In this document: positions 1 to 7,134 of the stretch, in pieces
How the letters are laid out: every line of letters starts with the position of its first letter
Numbering within the stretch: position 1 is the stretch's first letter
Assembly (NCBI GenBank): GCA_014728955.1
Contig: WJKT01000062.1
Span: 1 to 10,169, forward strand
From: Candidatus Peregrinibacteria bacterium
GTDB lineage: Bacteria > Patescibacteriota > Gracilibacteria > UBA1369 > PNNO01
Direction: 5' to 3'
DNA length: 10,169 bases
The notes under the pieces: model-generated
Seen by the model: only the letters and a program-made list of their open reading frames with translations
Databases searched by the model: none
Told to the model about the DNA's origin: nothing
Made by a program: the position numbers and the translations under genes

Positions 1-59
1 ATGATAGCCAGCATACCGACAATACGTACAATCCTCTTTTGTCTTTTATTTAAGGACAT
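1..59 (-). CDS. Start of a further gene (cut by window edge)
   Basis: ATG at 57-59 opens a frame of 19 codons running off the window: MSLNKRQKRIVRIVGMLAI. The basic start followed by a hydrophobic stretch is what a signal peptide or N-terminal membrane anchor begins with. It starts 4 bases after the stop of the six-PKD gene, so it is very likely in the same operon. There is no Shine-Dalgarno motif upstream (TTAACAAATTAGTAAT precedes the ATG). Too short to assign a family. Confidence 0.65.
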   Translation of the reverse strand, partial: MSLNKRQKRIVRIVGMLAI

Positions 60-63
60 ATTA

Positions 64-2556
64 CTAATTTGTTAATGCACCCTTAACGGTAACAAATTCT
101 GAGGAAACATCAACAATATTTTGTGCATCAGAAACTTCCAGAGTAATTTCATACGATCCCGGTTCATCATAGATATGAATCGGTTTCCTGTCGGTAGAAC
201 TTTCTCCATCACCAAAATCCCATTTATATTTAGATATTGTACCTGTAGAACACTGGGGATTAAGACTTACCGTCAGCGGTGCTTCCCCTACCGTTTTCGA
301 AGCTTCAAAACACGATTTCAACGGCACTTGCCGCACACTAATCAAAATAGTGGCTTCTTCTTGTTTTCCATCATCAGTTCTCACCTTTACCGTTGTTGTG
401 AAATTACCGATTTTTGTATATTTATAGGTCACTTGGCCTATATCACTTCGCGGCGCAGAACCATCTCCAAAATTCCACTCATAACTTACAATATCTCCAT
501 CGGAATACATTGATCCCGTTGCATCAAAACTAACTGTAAGAGGAACAACTCCCGAAACAGGTTCAGCCGTTAATTGCGGTTCCAGACCACGAGAAAGAGC
601 CTTAATCAATAAAACCTCTTTATCTTCAAATCCAGCTGAATCAATAACTGTTAATGACGCATTGTAATTGCCAACATCATTATATACATATGATGTATTT
701 TCGCCGGCCGCATCAAACGTTCCGTCTCCGTCAAAATCCCATTTATAATCAATAATATCGTCATCCGGATCAGTACTTGAAGTTGCATTAAAATTCACTT
801 CAAACGGTACGGAACCTGCAATTGAAGTTGCATCATCTTCAGGTTCGGGATCGGTTTGCATTACCGCTTCCGGTGCTGAAGGAGCAAGTTCAACTTCCAC
901 CTGCAACTCTTCTTCAGCAGTCAAATCATCTTCATCGGTAACAGTAAGAAGAACCTTGTATGTCCCTTCTTCCGTAAAATCATGCTGCGCAGTTCTGCTA
1001 CGCGCTTTTGCCGTTCCGTCACCAAAATCCCACTCATAACTTACTATATTACCAACAGGACTAGATGATCCCGAAGCATCAAATGTATACGTTTTATTCA
1101 CATAGAAAACGCCGCCATCGCCATTAAGCACATCAATTTGTGCTACGGGTGTCTTCCCTGCAGAAACGGTAATTTGTTCTTCAGCGACATCAAAGTCTCC
1201 TTTTGGGTTCGTCACACGAAGTTCAACGGTATATACCCCTACTTGATCAAAGGTATGTGTATAGGTTGATTCACCTTCTTCAAAGCCGTTCCCGTCAACC
1301 TGCCATGCATACGTACTTATTTCCCCATCGGGATCTGCCGATTGACTTCCGTCAAACGTAACTTCCAATGGAGCATCACCCGATGTCACATCGGCCTCTA
1401 TTACAGCAGCGACTTTTTCATCAGCTATCGTTACCAGTTTTGTTAATGTTTCAGTTGATTCCTCGCCGGTATCTTTATCTAAAAAGGTTAACGTAAGCGT
1501 TACATCATAACGGCCATCTCCTTTTTTCTCGTAACGATGTGTTTCCAAGCTACTTCCCGGCCCTGCTTGGCCATCATCAAAATCCCATACATAAGAGATA
1601 ATCTCATACTGAGAGCTATCATATGGTAAATCAGAAGCGTCAAAGGTTATTTCAACCGGTGCAACAAGATTCACCGTTGATTCCGGCTCTGTAACCAATC
1701 CTGTAGGCTTGGTTGTTGTTGGAACCTGTTGGCCGCTTAAGAATATCCAAGCCCCTATCCACATCATAATAATTATAATCAAGGCACCGAACGATCCTCC
1801 AGCCATAACATATCCTTTTTTCTTTGTTGCAGCATCATCTTTTCGAGCCATAACGGCTTTAAAAATACCGCCAATACTCATAATAAAGGTGACAAATGCA
1901 CCAATACCAAAGAAAATATTAACAATCAAGATAAGCGTATTAACCAATGATTGTTGATCTATCCCCAATGATTGGGCAAGTGCGCTGGTTCCGCTCGCTC
2001 CTTGTCCTACAAATACAAATATTAAGATAATCAAAACAAGTGCGGCAAAACCAAATGCTCCGCCACATCCCAGTATCATCTTTTTATTACGAGCTTTATC
2101 TCGCTGTACTATTTCTTCCGGTGTCATTTTTCGTTTTTTTGGTTTTTGCGTCTGCTGTGGTTGTTGCTGTGATTGTTGCTGTTTCGGCTGTACCGCTTGA
2201 GCCGGTGCTGATTGTTGTGAGCCGGCTTGCTGCGGCTGCACAGATTGCGCCGGTTGCTGCGGGGTTGATGTTGATGCTGATGCATCAGTCGACTCAGAAT
2301 CTCCCCCCACCGGTTGTGTCGGCGTTGGATTTGGCACAGCATCTTCTTGCGGCGCCTCTCCTTGCTTCGGAGATGTTGGCTGATTTGCAGATTGCTCCGC
2401 TTTCTTTGCTTCATTATTTTGCACCGATTCAATAACCACATCATTTTTCGGCTTGGAAGTGTTATCAACATTTCCCGTTCCAAAATCAGCTACAGAATTT
2501 GATTGATCCTGCACTTTTTTTTCTTGGTTATTATCAGATGATTGATTTGTATCCAT
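64..2556 (-). CDS. Membrane protein with Gln/Pro-rich cytoplasmic N-terminus, three helices and six PKD domains
   Basis: An 830-residue protein starting 11 bases after the giant PKD gene. It has no signal peptide. Residues 1-143 are hydrophilic and low-complexity, increasingly Gln/Pro/Ser/Thr-rich, ending in KPKKRK. Membrane helices lie at about 160-184, 204-233 and 248-275. The basic stretch before helix 1 and the loop KAVMARKDDAATKKKG between helices 2 and 3 should both be cytoplasmic, so the N-terminus is inside and the C-terminus outside. Helices 2-3 with their Lys-rich loop resemble a degenerate copy of the neighbours' pilin-like hairpin. Six PKD domains follow at about 295-378, 382-465, 469-555, 562-653, 658-741 and 748-825, with clear W-[DN]-F-G-D-G in units 3, 5 and 6. 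Unit 4 has the Asp-rich WDFDGDGTFD. Unit 6 has Cys749 and Cys769, a possible disulfide. It is a likely partner of the giant protein at the surface, with a cytoplasmic arm that could contact another component. That role is inference. Confidence 0.85.
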   Translation of the reverse strand: MDTNQSSDNNQEKKVQDQSNSVADFGTGNVDNTSKPKNDVVIESVQNNEAKKAEQSANQPTSPKQGEAPQEDAVPNPTPTQPVGGDSESTDASASTSTPQQPAQSVQPQQAGSQQSAPAQAVQPKQQQSQQQPQQTQKPKKRKMTPEEIVQRDKARNKKMILGCGGAFGFAALVLIILIFVFVGQGASGTSALAQSLGIDQQSLVNTLILIVNIFFGIGAFVTFIMSIGGIFKAVMARKDDAATKKKGYVMAGGSFGALIIIIMMWIGAWIFLSGQQVPTTTKPTGLVTEPESTVNLVAPVEITFDASDLPYDSSQYEIISYVWDFDDGQAGPGSSLETHRYEKKGDGRYDVTLTLTFLDKDTGEESTETLTKLVTIADEKVAAVIEADVTSGDAPLEVTFDGSQSADPDGEISTYAWQVDGNGFEEGESTYTHTFDQVGVYTVELRVTNPKGDFDVAEEQITVSAGKTPVAQIDVLNGDGGVFYVNKTYTFDASGSSSPVGNIVSYEWDFGDGTAKARSRTAQHDFTEEGTYKVLLTVTDEDDLTAEEELQVEVELAPSAPEAVMQTDPEPEDDATSIAGSVPFEVNFNATSSTDPDDDIIDYKWDFDGDGTFDAAGENTSYVYNDVGNYNASLTVIDSAGFEDKEVLLIKALSRGLEPQLTAEPVSGVVPLTVSFDATGSMYSDGDIVSYEWNFGDGSAPRSDIGQVTYKYTKIGNFTTTVKVRTDDGKQEEATILISVRQVPLKSCFEASKTVGEAPLTVSLNPQCSTGTISKYKWDFGDGESSTDRKPIHIYDEPGSYEITLEVSDAQNIVDVSSEFVTVKGALTN
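82..1674 (-). repeat. Array of six PKD domains
   Basis: Six units of 78-92 residues at 295-825 of the protein. Core motifs by eye: YVWDFDDG, YAWQVDGNG, YEWDFGDG, YKWDFDGDG, YEWNFGDG and YKWDFGDG. These units are more regular in length and motif than those of the giant neighbour. The matching DNA around each FGDG core (plus-strand caccaaaatccca or similar) recurs, but only because the peptide is conserved. Confidence 0.85.
2128..2394 (-). other. Gln/Pro/Ser-rich low-complexity region
   Basis: Residues 55-143 of the six-PKD protein consist mainly of Gln, Pro, Ser, Thr and Ala, with segments such as KQQQSQQQPQQTQKPKKRK. Gln codons are a mix of CAA and CAG, so there is no clean nucleotide repeat. 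The region is predicted disordered and lies on the cytoplasmic side by positive-inside reasoning. Confidence 0.7.
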
Positions 2557-2567
2557 AATATATAAGA

Positions 2568-5500
2568 TTATTTTTTATTTTTTCGTTTAACATTTTGCCT
2601 CTTTTGCTCATCATGTATTGAGACTTCTTGCATATGCAATGAATGTAAATATAAGCTCATTGCCACTATAGCAAACAAAATAATACTGACAAGCATTGCG
2701 GGAATCTGTTTTTGGTCTATAGTTTGCAGTAAAAAAGCCTGCAAATCCTCTTCTACCGCATCAAACGTAATACGCACTTCTTTGATATCCACATTCCCCT
2801 CTTTATCATATACCGTTAAACGCACTTTTATGCGCTCCGCTTCCGGATTAAACGTTGTCGTGTAAACTCCCGGCGTTGTTGTCGAATAATCTTCATCATC
2901 CGCTTTTCGTCCATTCTCATTCGAATCGACATATACATTATTATCAAAAACAAATCTATCAATATCTCCCGTAGATCCGGTGAAATCAAAACTCACTTCA
3001 TCAAATTCTCCCTGTAAGTGAATCATTCCATCATTAATATCTACTTGCGGAATAGTTTCGAAATGAGCATTCATCGAGCCTTCATCATCAGTCTGCTCCT
3101 CTTCTTCTCCGCGAACATTAACAAAATTTATAACTTCCTCTTCATTGCCAAAATTGTCTTCAATAATAAGTTTAACTCTATATACACCACTTTCTTCATA
3201 TGTAAACTGCGGATTTTCTTTCTGAGAATCAATATCGTTATCTTTAATACCGTCCTCATCACTATCGGCCGTTGGTGCATCCGAACTAATATCAAAATCC
3301 CAACGATATGAAACAATTTGTGCACCACTTGTTTCATCGACAACACTTTCATTAGAAAAGTTCATCGTCAACCCATCACCCTGCTCTGCGCTAAACGCGG
3401 CGACAGGATCTTGCGCATCCGCATCAACATATATTTTAACCGGCATAGAAACCGATTCTGCAAAATTATCATCAATTACTTTTAAACGTGTATTAATGCC
3501 ATCAATTGCAGGTGTTTCATAAGTATGAGCAATACGTGAAAGACTTGTTTCCTTATTGTTTCCAAATCCATCACCTTCAAAGTCCCAAATATATTTTACT
3601 ATTTTACCATCGGGATCATACGAACTACTGGTAAAATTAACCGTCTCTCCAACCATAATGCTTGTTCTGTCAACGGTAAATTCCGCTACCGGCGTATCGT
3701 TTGGGCCATTAATCACCGTAACAGACGGTAATGTGTTTTCATCCAGAATTTCATCGGCTTCTACCGTAAAATTCTCCTGATCCGTCATTTGCAACCCAAA
3801 TTCATAGGTTACTTCTTCTCCTTCAACACCTCTCGTTCCAATAGTCACAAATGCTTGTGGTGACTGTGTTATTGTATGTCCCATTGGAAGTAGTGGATCT
3901 TTTTCGTTGTAATACCACCATAAATATTTGACAATTTGCCCATCGGGATCGGTGGCACCAAGAGCCTCCAATTTTACCCGTACCGGTGTTGTTAAATCAT
4001 TTTGTTGCGGAACAGCGGTAAAGGCTTGCAATGTAGGCAATTCCCCTTGCACGTCAATACGCACCGTTGCCGTATCGGTTTTCGTCAAATCATTTTTATC
4101 GAGTACCTTTAGGGTTACCTCATAATATCCGGGATCTTTCGGGCTTAAATCACTATACACATGCGTAGTTTCTCTATCAGTAGACTGCTTTGTATCACCA
4201 AAATTCCACTGATATCCCAAACGTCGCCCGGTTCCGTCACGATTAAGTGACTGATCGGCATTAAAGGTAATAACATTTTTTCTATTAACCACAATCGGTT
4301 CACTAAAATCATATATCTGCACACCATCAACCTCCACACCAATCACCGCAACCGGCTGGTCAGCTTCACCCACCGTCACTCTGCGTATAATTGAGTTTTC
4401 GTTGTCTTCTCTATCAAACACCGTTAATCGTACCTGATATGTATCGGCAGCCGTATAGACATGAGATACTTCTGTTGTACCACCAATCATATCACCCGAT
4501 ACGGGATCAGTCCCGTCACCAAAATCCCATTCGTATGCAACAGCGTTTTCGCTGTATCCATTAAAGCTTATGGTTGCTTCCCCGCTTTCATCAAGAATAG
4601 CGGCTGACGTATCCACTTCACCAAATGTAACGTCCAGAATACTTGAAACATTAATTACTTGTTCTTGGGGAACACCCGGATTTTCAGGTTCGTTCGCATC
4701 GGTTACTTGTAACGATACGGGATATTCTCCACGTCGATAAAATTTAATATACGTTCGCTCTTTTGTTTCTCCTTCAGGATCGACCTTTCCGGTTTCGGGA
4801 TCATAAAAATCATAATCATCATCAATGGCATTAATTTCCCACTCATAATGGTAATCCCCATTTTGAATATCTCCATCAGGATCAATACTTTTCGTACCAT
4901 CAAGCATATAAATATGTGGTTTGGTCGGATCCGGGACCGAGTAGGTAAAGTGCGCTTCCGGCGGTTCTGATTCAACAACCAATGACGTTGAATCAGTTGC
5001 CGACGATCCCAAATTATCGGTAACTCGCAAATTCACATTATATACACCCGGCCGATCGAATGTTGTATTAAAACTGTCCGTTGATTCTTCAGCGGAATAA
5101 TTGAGTGATGTATTTTGCACTGTCCAGTCATAGCCCGTAATTTGCCCACCATCACTACTTGATTGTCCGGCATCAAAGGTTACTTCATCATTAATGTATA
5201 CCTGCGTACCGGGATCTATATCAATACGTGCCGCAGGTGAGTCAACCACCACTTCAAATACTTTTCTGTCAGTCACACCACGTGAATCGGTCACTTCGAC
5301 AACAACAGGATATGTTCCTTCTTCGCCGTAATAGTGTGTTTGCACATCTTCGGCCACCATTTCACCAAAAATACGATCGCTTCCATCACCAAATTTCCAT
5401 GAAATCGTTTGGATGTAAGTTTCACCCGCTTCTTGCGCCTGGTCGGCCTGATATCCACCACGGCTTTCGGAAGCATCAAACGTAATACCAATATCACGAG

Positions 5501-7067
5501 CTTCCGTTAAGGTAACATTTAATCGATTTTTATCAACGACCAAAAATCCATCTCGATAATAGCTTAAATATCCTAAATTACGTTCACCAATCGACACATT
5601 TAAATTAATCTGTGATGCTGGTGGCTTTACAGTTATTTGCTTGTAAGCAACACCGGAAGCAATCCCTTTGGCCGAATCACCTTTAATTGTCAGTTTTGCA
5701 ACATAATTACCGGTTTTTCTATATACATGTGATGTTGCAAATTTACCGGACACTGTGGTCCCATCACCGAAATCCCATTCTATATTTTCTTCTTTAATGC
5801 TTTCAAAATCGGGACGTGCCGATTTAAGCGCATCAAAATTTACAATGAGTGGTGCGTTCCCTTCATCGGCATCGGTAGTAATTATTGCTGCAACAAACTG
5901 TATATTTTGTACAACAGTATGCAGATCGTTTAACGCTTCCAACGCATCAATTATTTTTTTATTTGTCGGTGGATTAAACGCTGTCGGTTTTACATTTTCC
6001 AATGCCGATATAGCACGCTGATATGCTGTACCGAATTCCGTTTCCGATGTCGTTACCAACCCCGACTCTTCAATATGCTGTTTTAAATCTTCAAGACTGT
6101 CAATAATTTCCTGTACTTCGTCAGCAAAATCCAACATATTCGCACGCCAGATACTTTCTCCTTCCGCACCGGCCTGCGTAAAGAATATTTCCATAGAATT
6201 TTGCAATTGATAGCTCTGATCATCCCACCAGCTCGACCATTCATCAACGAGCTGTTGTTGAGATTGTCTTAAATATATATCAACTTCATCTTCAGCATTT
6301 TTAGCCGCTTCAGCTGTTCTGCTTAAATCGCCTGAGGCACTAATAATATTGCGGAGCGCACGTTTCACATCTCCAAGATACACATGCAATTGTTCTGCTC
6401 TATCAACGTACGGAGTTGAATCCAAATCCATGATTGCATCCTGTACATCGACAAAATGCGCATATTTTGTAGCAAGATCCTTAGCCGCACGCTCAACATT
6501 GCTTGCCGCCAAGAAAAAGAGTCTTTGTACCGCTTCAGATTGATCTCCCGTTAATTCTTCGGCACTTCCCGCAAGCTGCTCTGTTTCAACTCCCACATCA
6601 GTTCCTTTTCCAACACCTTTTATCACCGTATTTACCAGTGCAAAAGAAATAAGAATAAGAACAATACCAATCATCGCATACATAACACTTTTCTTTCCCT
6701 TTGTTGTTTTTTCTTCTTCTCCCGCTGCGGTAACATATAAAAAGCCACCATAAATAACCATGATGACCGCCACAAGCCCTAAGAATCCCAATACAAAATT
6801 TACTACATTCACAATATAATCACGAAGATTTGTTTCCTGCGTTAATGTTGGATCATATCCTTCGGTACTCGGTGGCTGCAGCCCCCCTTGAAATTGCGTA
6901 AATGTAGTAGCTTCTTCCGTACCACAGCTAAAAAAACCTCCCGTAGATTCAGCAAGTTCACCGCAAAGATCCGCCGATGCGGTCGGGATACTCATAAACA
7001 TCGCTGCAAGAAAACTTACAACGAGCCCTACAATAAGGGTTTTATTACATTTTTCAAGAATAGCCAT
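2568..7067 (-). CDS. Giant surface protein: signal peptide, pilin-like hairpin, about ten PKD domains, C-terminal anchor
   Basis: A 1499-residue protein. Order of parts: signal peptide (hydrophobic core 10-25, cleavage likely after TASA near 32); a short segment with Cys35 and Cys48; a VirB2-like hairpin at 84-150 with cytoplasmic loop TAAGEEEKTTKGKK; an alpha-helical, Trp-containing stretch at about 165-392; about ten PKD/Ig-like domains at 393-1436; a membrane helix at about 1455-1478; and a Lys/Arg-rich tail ending KRKNKK. Several PKD units show the hallmark W-[DK]-F-G-D-G (431-436, 557-562, 847-852). Others are weaker, and unit 7 has WWYYNEKD in that place. Positive-inside reasoning puts the whole PKD array outside, held in the membrane at both ends. 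PKD domains are known as extracellular stalk or binding modules. An adhesin or contact-fibre role is inference. It is first in the segment driven by the extended -10 promoter. The start is supported by the signal peptide. Confidence 0.85.
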   Translation of the reverse strand: MAILEKCNKTLIVGLVVSFLAAMFMSIPTASADLCGELAESTGGFFSCGTEEATTFTQFQGGLQPPSTEGYDPTLTQETNLRDYIVNVVNFVLGFLGLVAVIMVIYGGFLYVTAAGEEEKTTKGKKSVMYAMIGIVLILISFALVNTVIKGVGKGTDVGVETEQLAGSAEELTGDQSEAVQRLFFLAASNVERAAKDLATKYAHFVDVQDAIMDLDSTPYVDRAEQLHVYLGDVKRALRNIISASGDLSRTAEAAKNAEDEVDIYLRQSQQQLVDEWSSWWDDQSYQLQNSMEIFFTQAGAEGESIWRANMLDFADEVQEIIDSLEDLKQHIEESGLVTTSETEFGTAYQRAISALENVKPTAFNPPTNKKIIDALEALNDLHTVVQNIQFVAAIITTDADEGNAPLIVNFDALKSARPDFESIKEENIEWDFGDGTTVSGKFATSHVYRKTGNYVAKLTIKGDSAKGIASGVAYKQITVKPPASQINLNVSIGERNLGYLSYYRDGFLVVDKNRLNVTLTEARDIGITFDASESRGGYQADQAQEAGETYIQTISWKFGDGSDRIFGEMVAEDVQTHYYGEEGTYPVVVEVTDSRGVTDRKVFEVVVDSPAARIDIDPGTQVYINDEVTFDAGQSSSDGGQITGYDWTVQNTSLNYSAEESTDSFNTTFDRPGVYNVNLRVTDNLGSSATDSTSLVVESEPPEAHFTYSVPDPTKPHIYMLDGTKSIDPDGDIQNGDYHYEWEINAIDDDYDFYDPETGKVDPEGETKERTYIKFYRRGEYPVSLQVTDANEPENPGVPQEQVINVSSILDVTFGEVDTSAAILDESGEATISFNGYSENAVAYEWDFGDGTDPVSGDMIGGTTEVSHVYTAADTYQVRLTVFDREDNENSIIRRVTVGEADQPVAVIGVEVDGVQIYDFSEPIVVNRKNVITFNADQSLNRDGTGRRLGYQWNFGDTKQSTDRETTHVYSDLSPKDPGYYEVTLKVLDKNDLTKTDTATVRIDVQGELPTLQAFTAVPQQNDLTTPVRVKLEALGATDPDGQIVKYLWWYYNEKDPLLPMGHTITQSPQAFVTIGTRGVEGEEVTYEFGLQMTDQENFTVEADEILDENTLPSVTVINGPNDTPVAEFTVDRTSIMVGETVNFTSSSYDPDGKIVKYIWDFEGDGFGNNKETSLSRIAHTYETPAIDGINTRLKVIDDNFAESVSMPVKIYVDADAQDPVAAFSAEQGDGLTMNFSNESVVDETSGAQIVSYRWDFDISSDAPTADSDEDGIKDNDIDSQKENPQFTYEESGVYRVKLIIEDNFGNEEEVINFVNVRGEEEEQTDDEGSMNAHFETIPQVDINDGMIHLQGEFDEVSFDFTGSTGDIDRFVFDNNVYVDSNENGRKADDEDYSTTTPGVYTTTFNPEAERIKVRLTVYDKEGNVDIKEVRITFDAVEEDLQAFLLQTIDQKQIPAMLVSIILFAIVAMSLYLHSLHMQEVSIHDEQKRQNVKRKNKK
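2892..2927 (-). other. EF-hand-like calcium loop in PKD unit 10
   Basis: Residues 1381-1392 read DSNENGRKADDE, a 12-residue loop with Asp at position 1, Asn at 3 and 5, Gly at 6 and Glu at 12. It follows the strand NVYV, an arrangement seen in calcium-binding loops of bacterial surface proteins. It is the second such site, close to the membrane-proximal end of the array. Confidence 0.55.
3228..3266 (-). other. Asp-rich calcium-binding-type loop in PKD unit 9
   Basis: Residues 1268-1280 read DSDEDGIKDNDID. The spacing of Asp1268, 1270, 1272, Gly1273 and Asp1276 is that of thrombospondin type 3 or dockerin-like calcium loops. It sits as an insertion between the W-D-F core strand and the following strand of the domain. 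Calcium binding is inferred from the motif. Confidence 0.6.
6618..6818 (-). other. Single pilin-like hairpin within the giant PKD protein
   Basis: Residues 84-150: two hydrophobic helices around TAAGEEEKTTKGKK, with YGGFLY before the loop and SFALVNTVI at the end. It closely resembles the third hairpin of the 315-residue neighbour (YGGYLY, AAAGNEEQTEKAKK, AFALVNTVI). This is the main sequence link between the PKD proteins and the hairpin proteins. Confidence 0.8.
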
Positions 7068-7134
7068 GGCATCTATATGTTTATTTTTATTTTTCTCTAT
7101 ATTATACCAAATTTTAGCCTTTTATGAAAGATCA
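7068..7134 (-). promoter_or_regulatory. Intergenic promoter with extended -10 element
   Basis: This 67-base gap is the only real spacer in the window. On the minus strand it holds TGGTATAAT: a perfect -10 TATAAT at 7106-7101 preceded by TG-G at 7109-7107, the extended -10 arrangement. TTCATA (four of six matches to TTGACA) lies 16 bases upstream at 7128-7123. A start of transcription near 7094 would give an A-rich leader of about 26 bases without a Shine-Dalgarno motif. An out-of-frame ATG lies just before the gene's ATG. The promoter would drive the two PKD-protein genes. I see no terminator hairpin, so upstream transcripts may read through. Confidence 0.65.

Larger units (their letters stand above)
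2760..5891 (-). repeat. Array of about ten PKD/Ig-like domains
   Basis: Approximate units by residue: 393-482, 485-609, 610-699, 700-808, 809-901, 902-1007, 1009-1118, 1122-1216, 1218-1320, 1331-1436. Typical marks are F-D-A-x-x-S near the start, W-D-F-G-D-G or a variant in the middle, G-x-Y-x-V near the end, then a V-T/V-V strand. Unit sizes vary from about 90 to 125 residues and the units are well diverged, so this is an old array and not a recent expansion. Boundaries are judged by eye. The divergent units 4, 7 and 10 are less certain to be PKD in the strict sense. Confidence 0.75.

Noticed and set aside
121..513. 130-codon plus-strand open frame
   Set aside because: It lies opposite three well-formed PKD domains of the minus-strand gene, and its translation shows no domain or signal pattern.
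2140..2270. Possible phase-variable CAG/CAA microsatellite
   Set aside because: The Gln codons are mixed and interrupted by Pro, Ser, Ala and Lys codons. There is no perfect short tandem repeat long enough to suggest slippage.
2040..2483. Open frames on both strands across the Gln/Pro-rich region
   Set aside because: They are shadows of the low-complexity coding sequence: compositionally odd (Arg/Asn/His- or Leu/Ala/Val-rich), nested in a well-supported 830-codon gene and without their own start signals.
2557..2567. Possible separate promoter before the six-PKD gene (TATATT near the start)
   Set aside because: The gap is only 11 bases, no -35-like element at proper spacing was found, and an AT-rich hexamer is expected by chance here.
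200..5780. Recurring short DNA motif caccaaaatccca on the plus strand
   Set aside because: It is the complement of the codons for the conserved W-D-F-G-D-G core of PKD domains. Copies differ at the third codon position and spacing, so it is not a CRISPR, attachment or uptake repeat.
7110..7134. Possible terminator after the second triple-hairpin gene
   Set aside because: Only a four-base-pair stem (CTTT/AAAG) can be drawn, with no GC-rich stem and no U-run directly after it.
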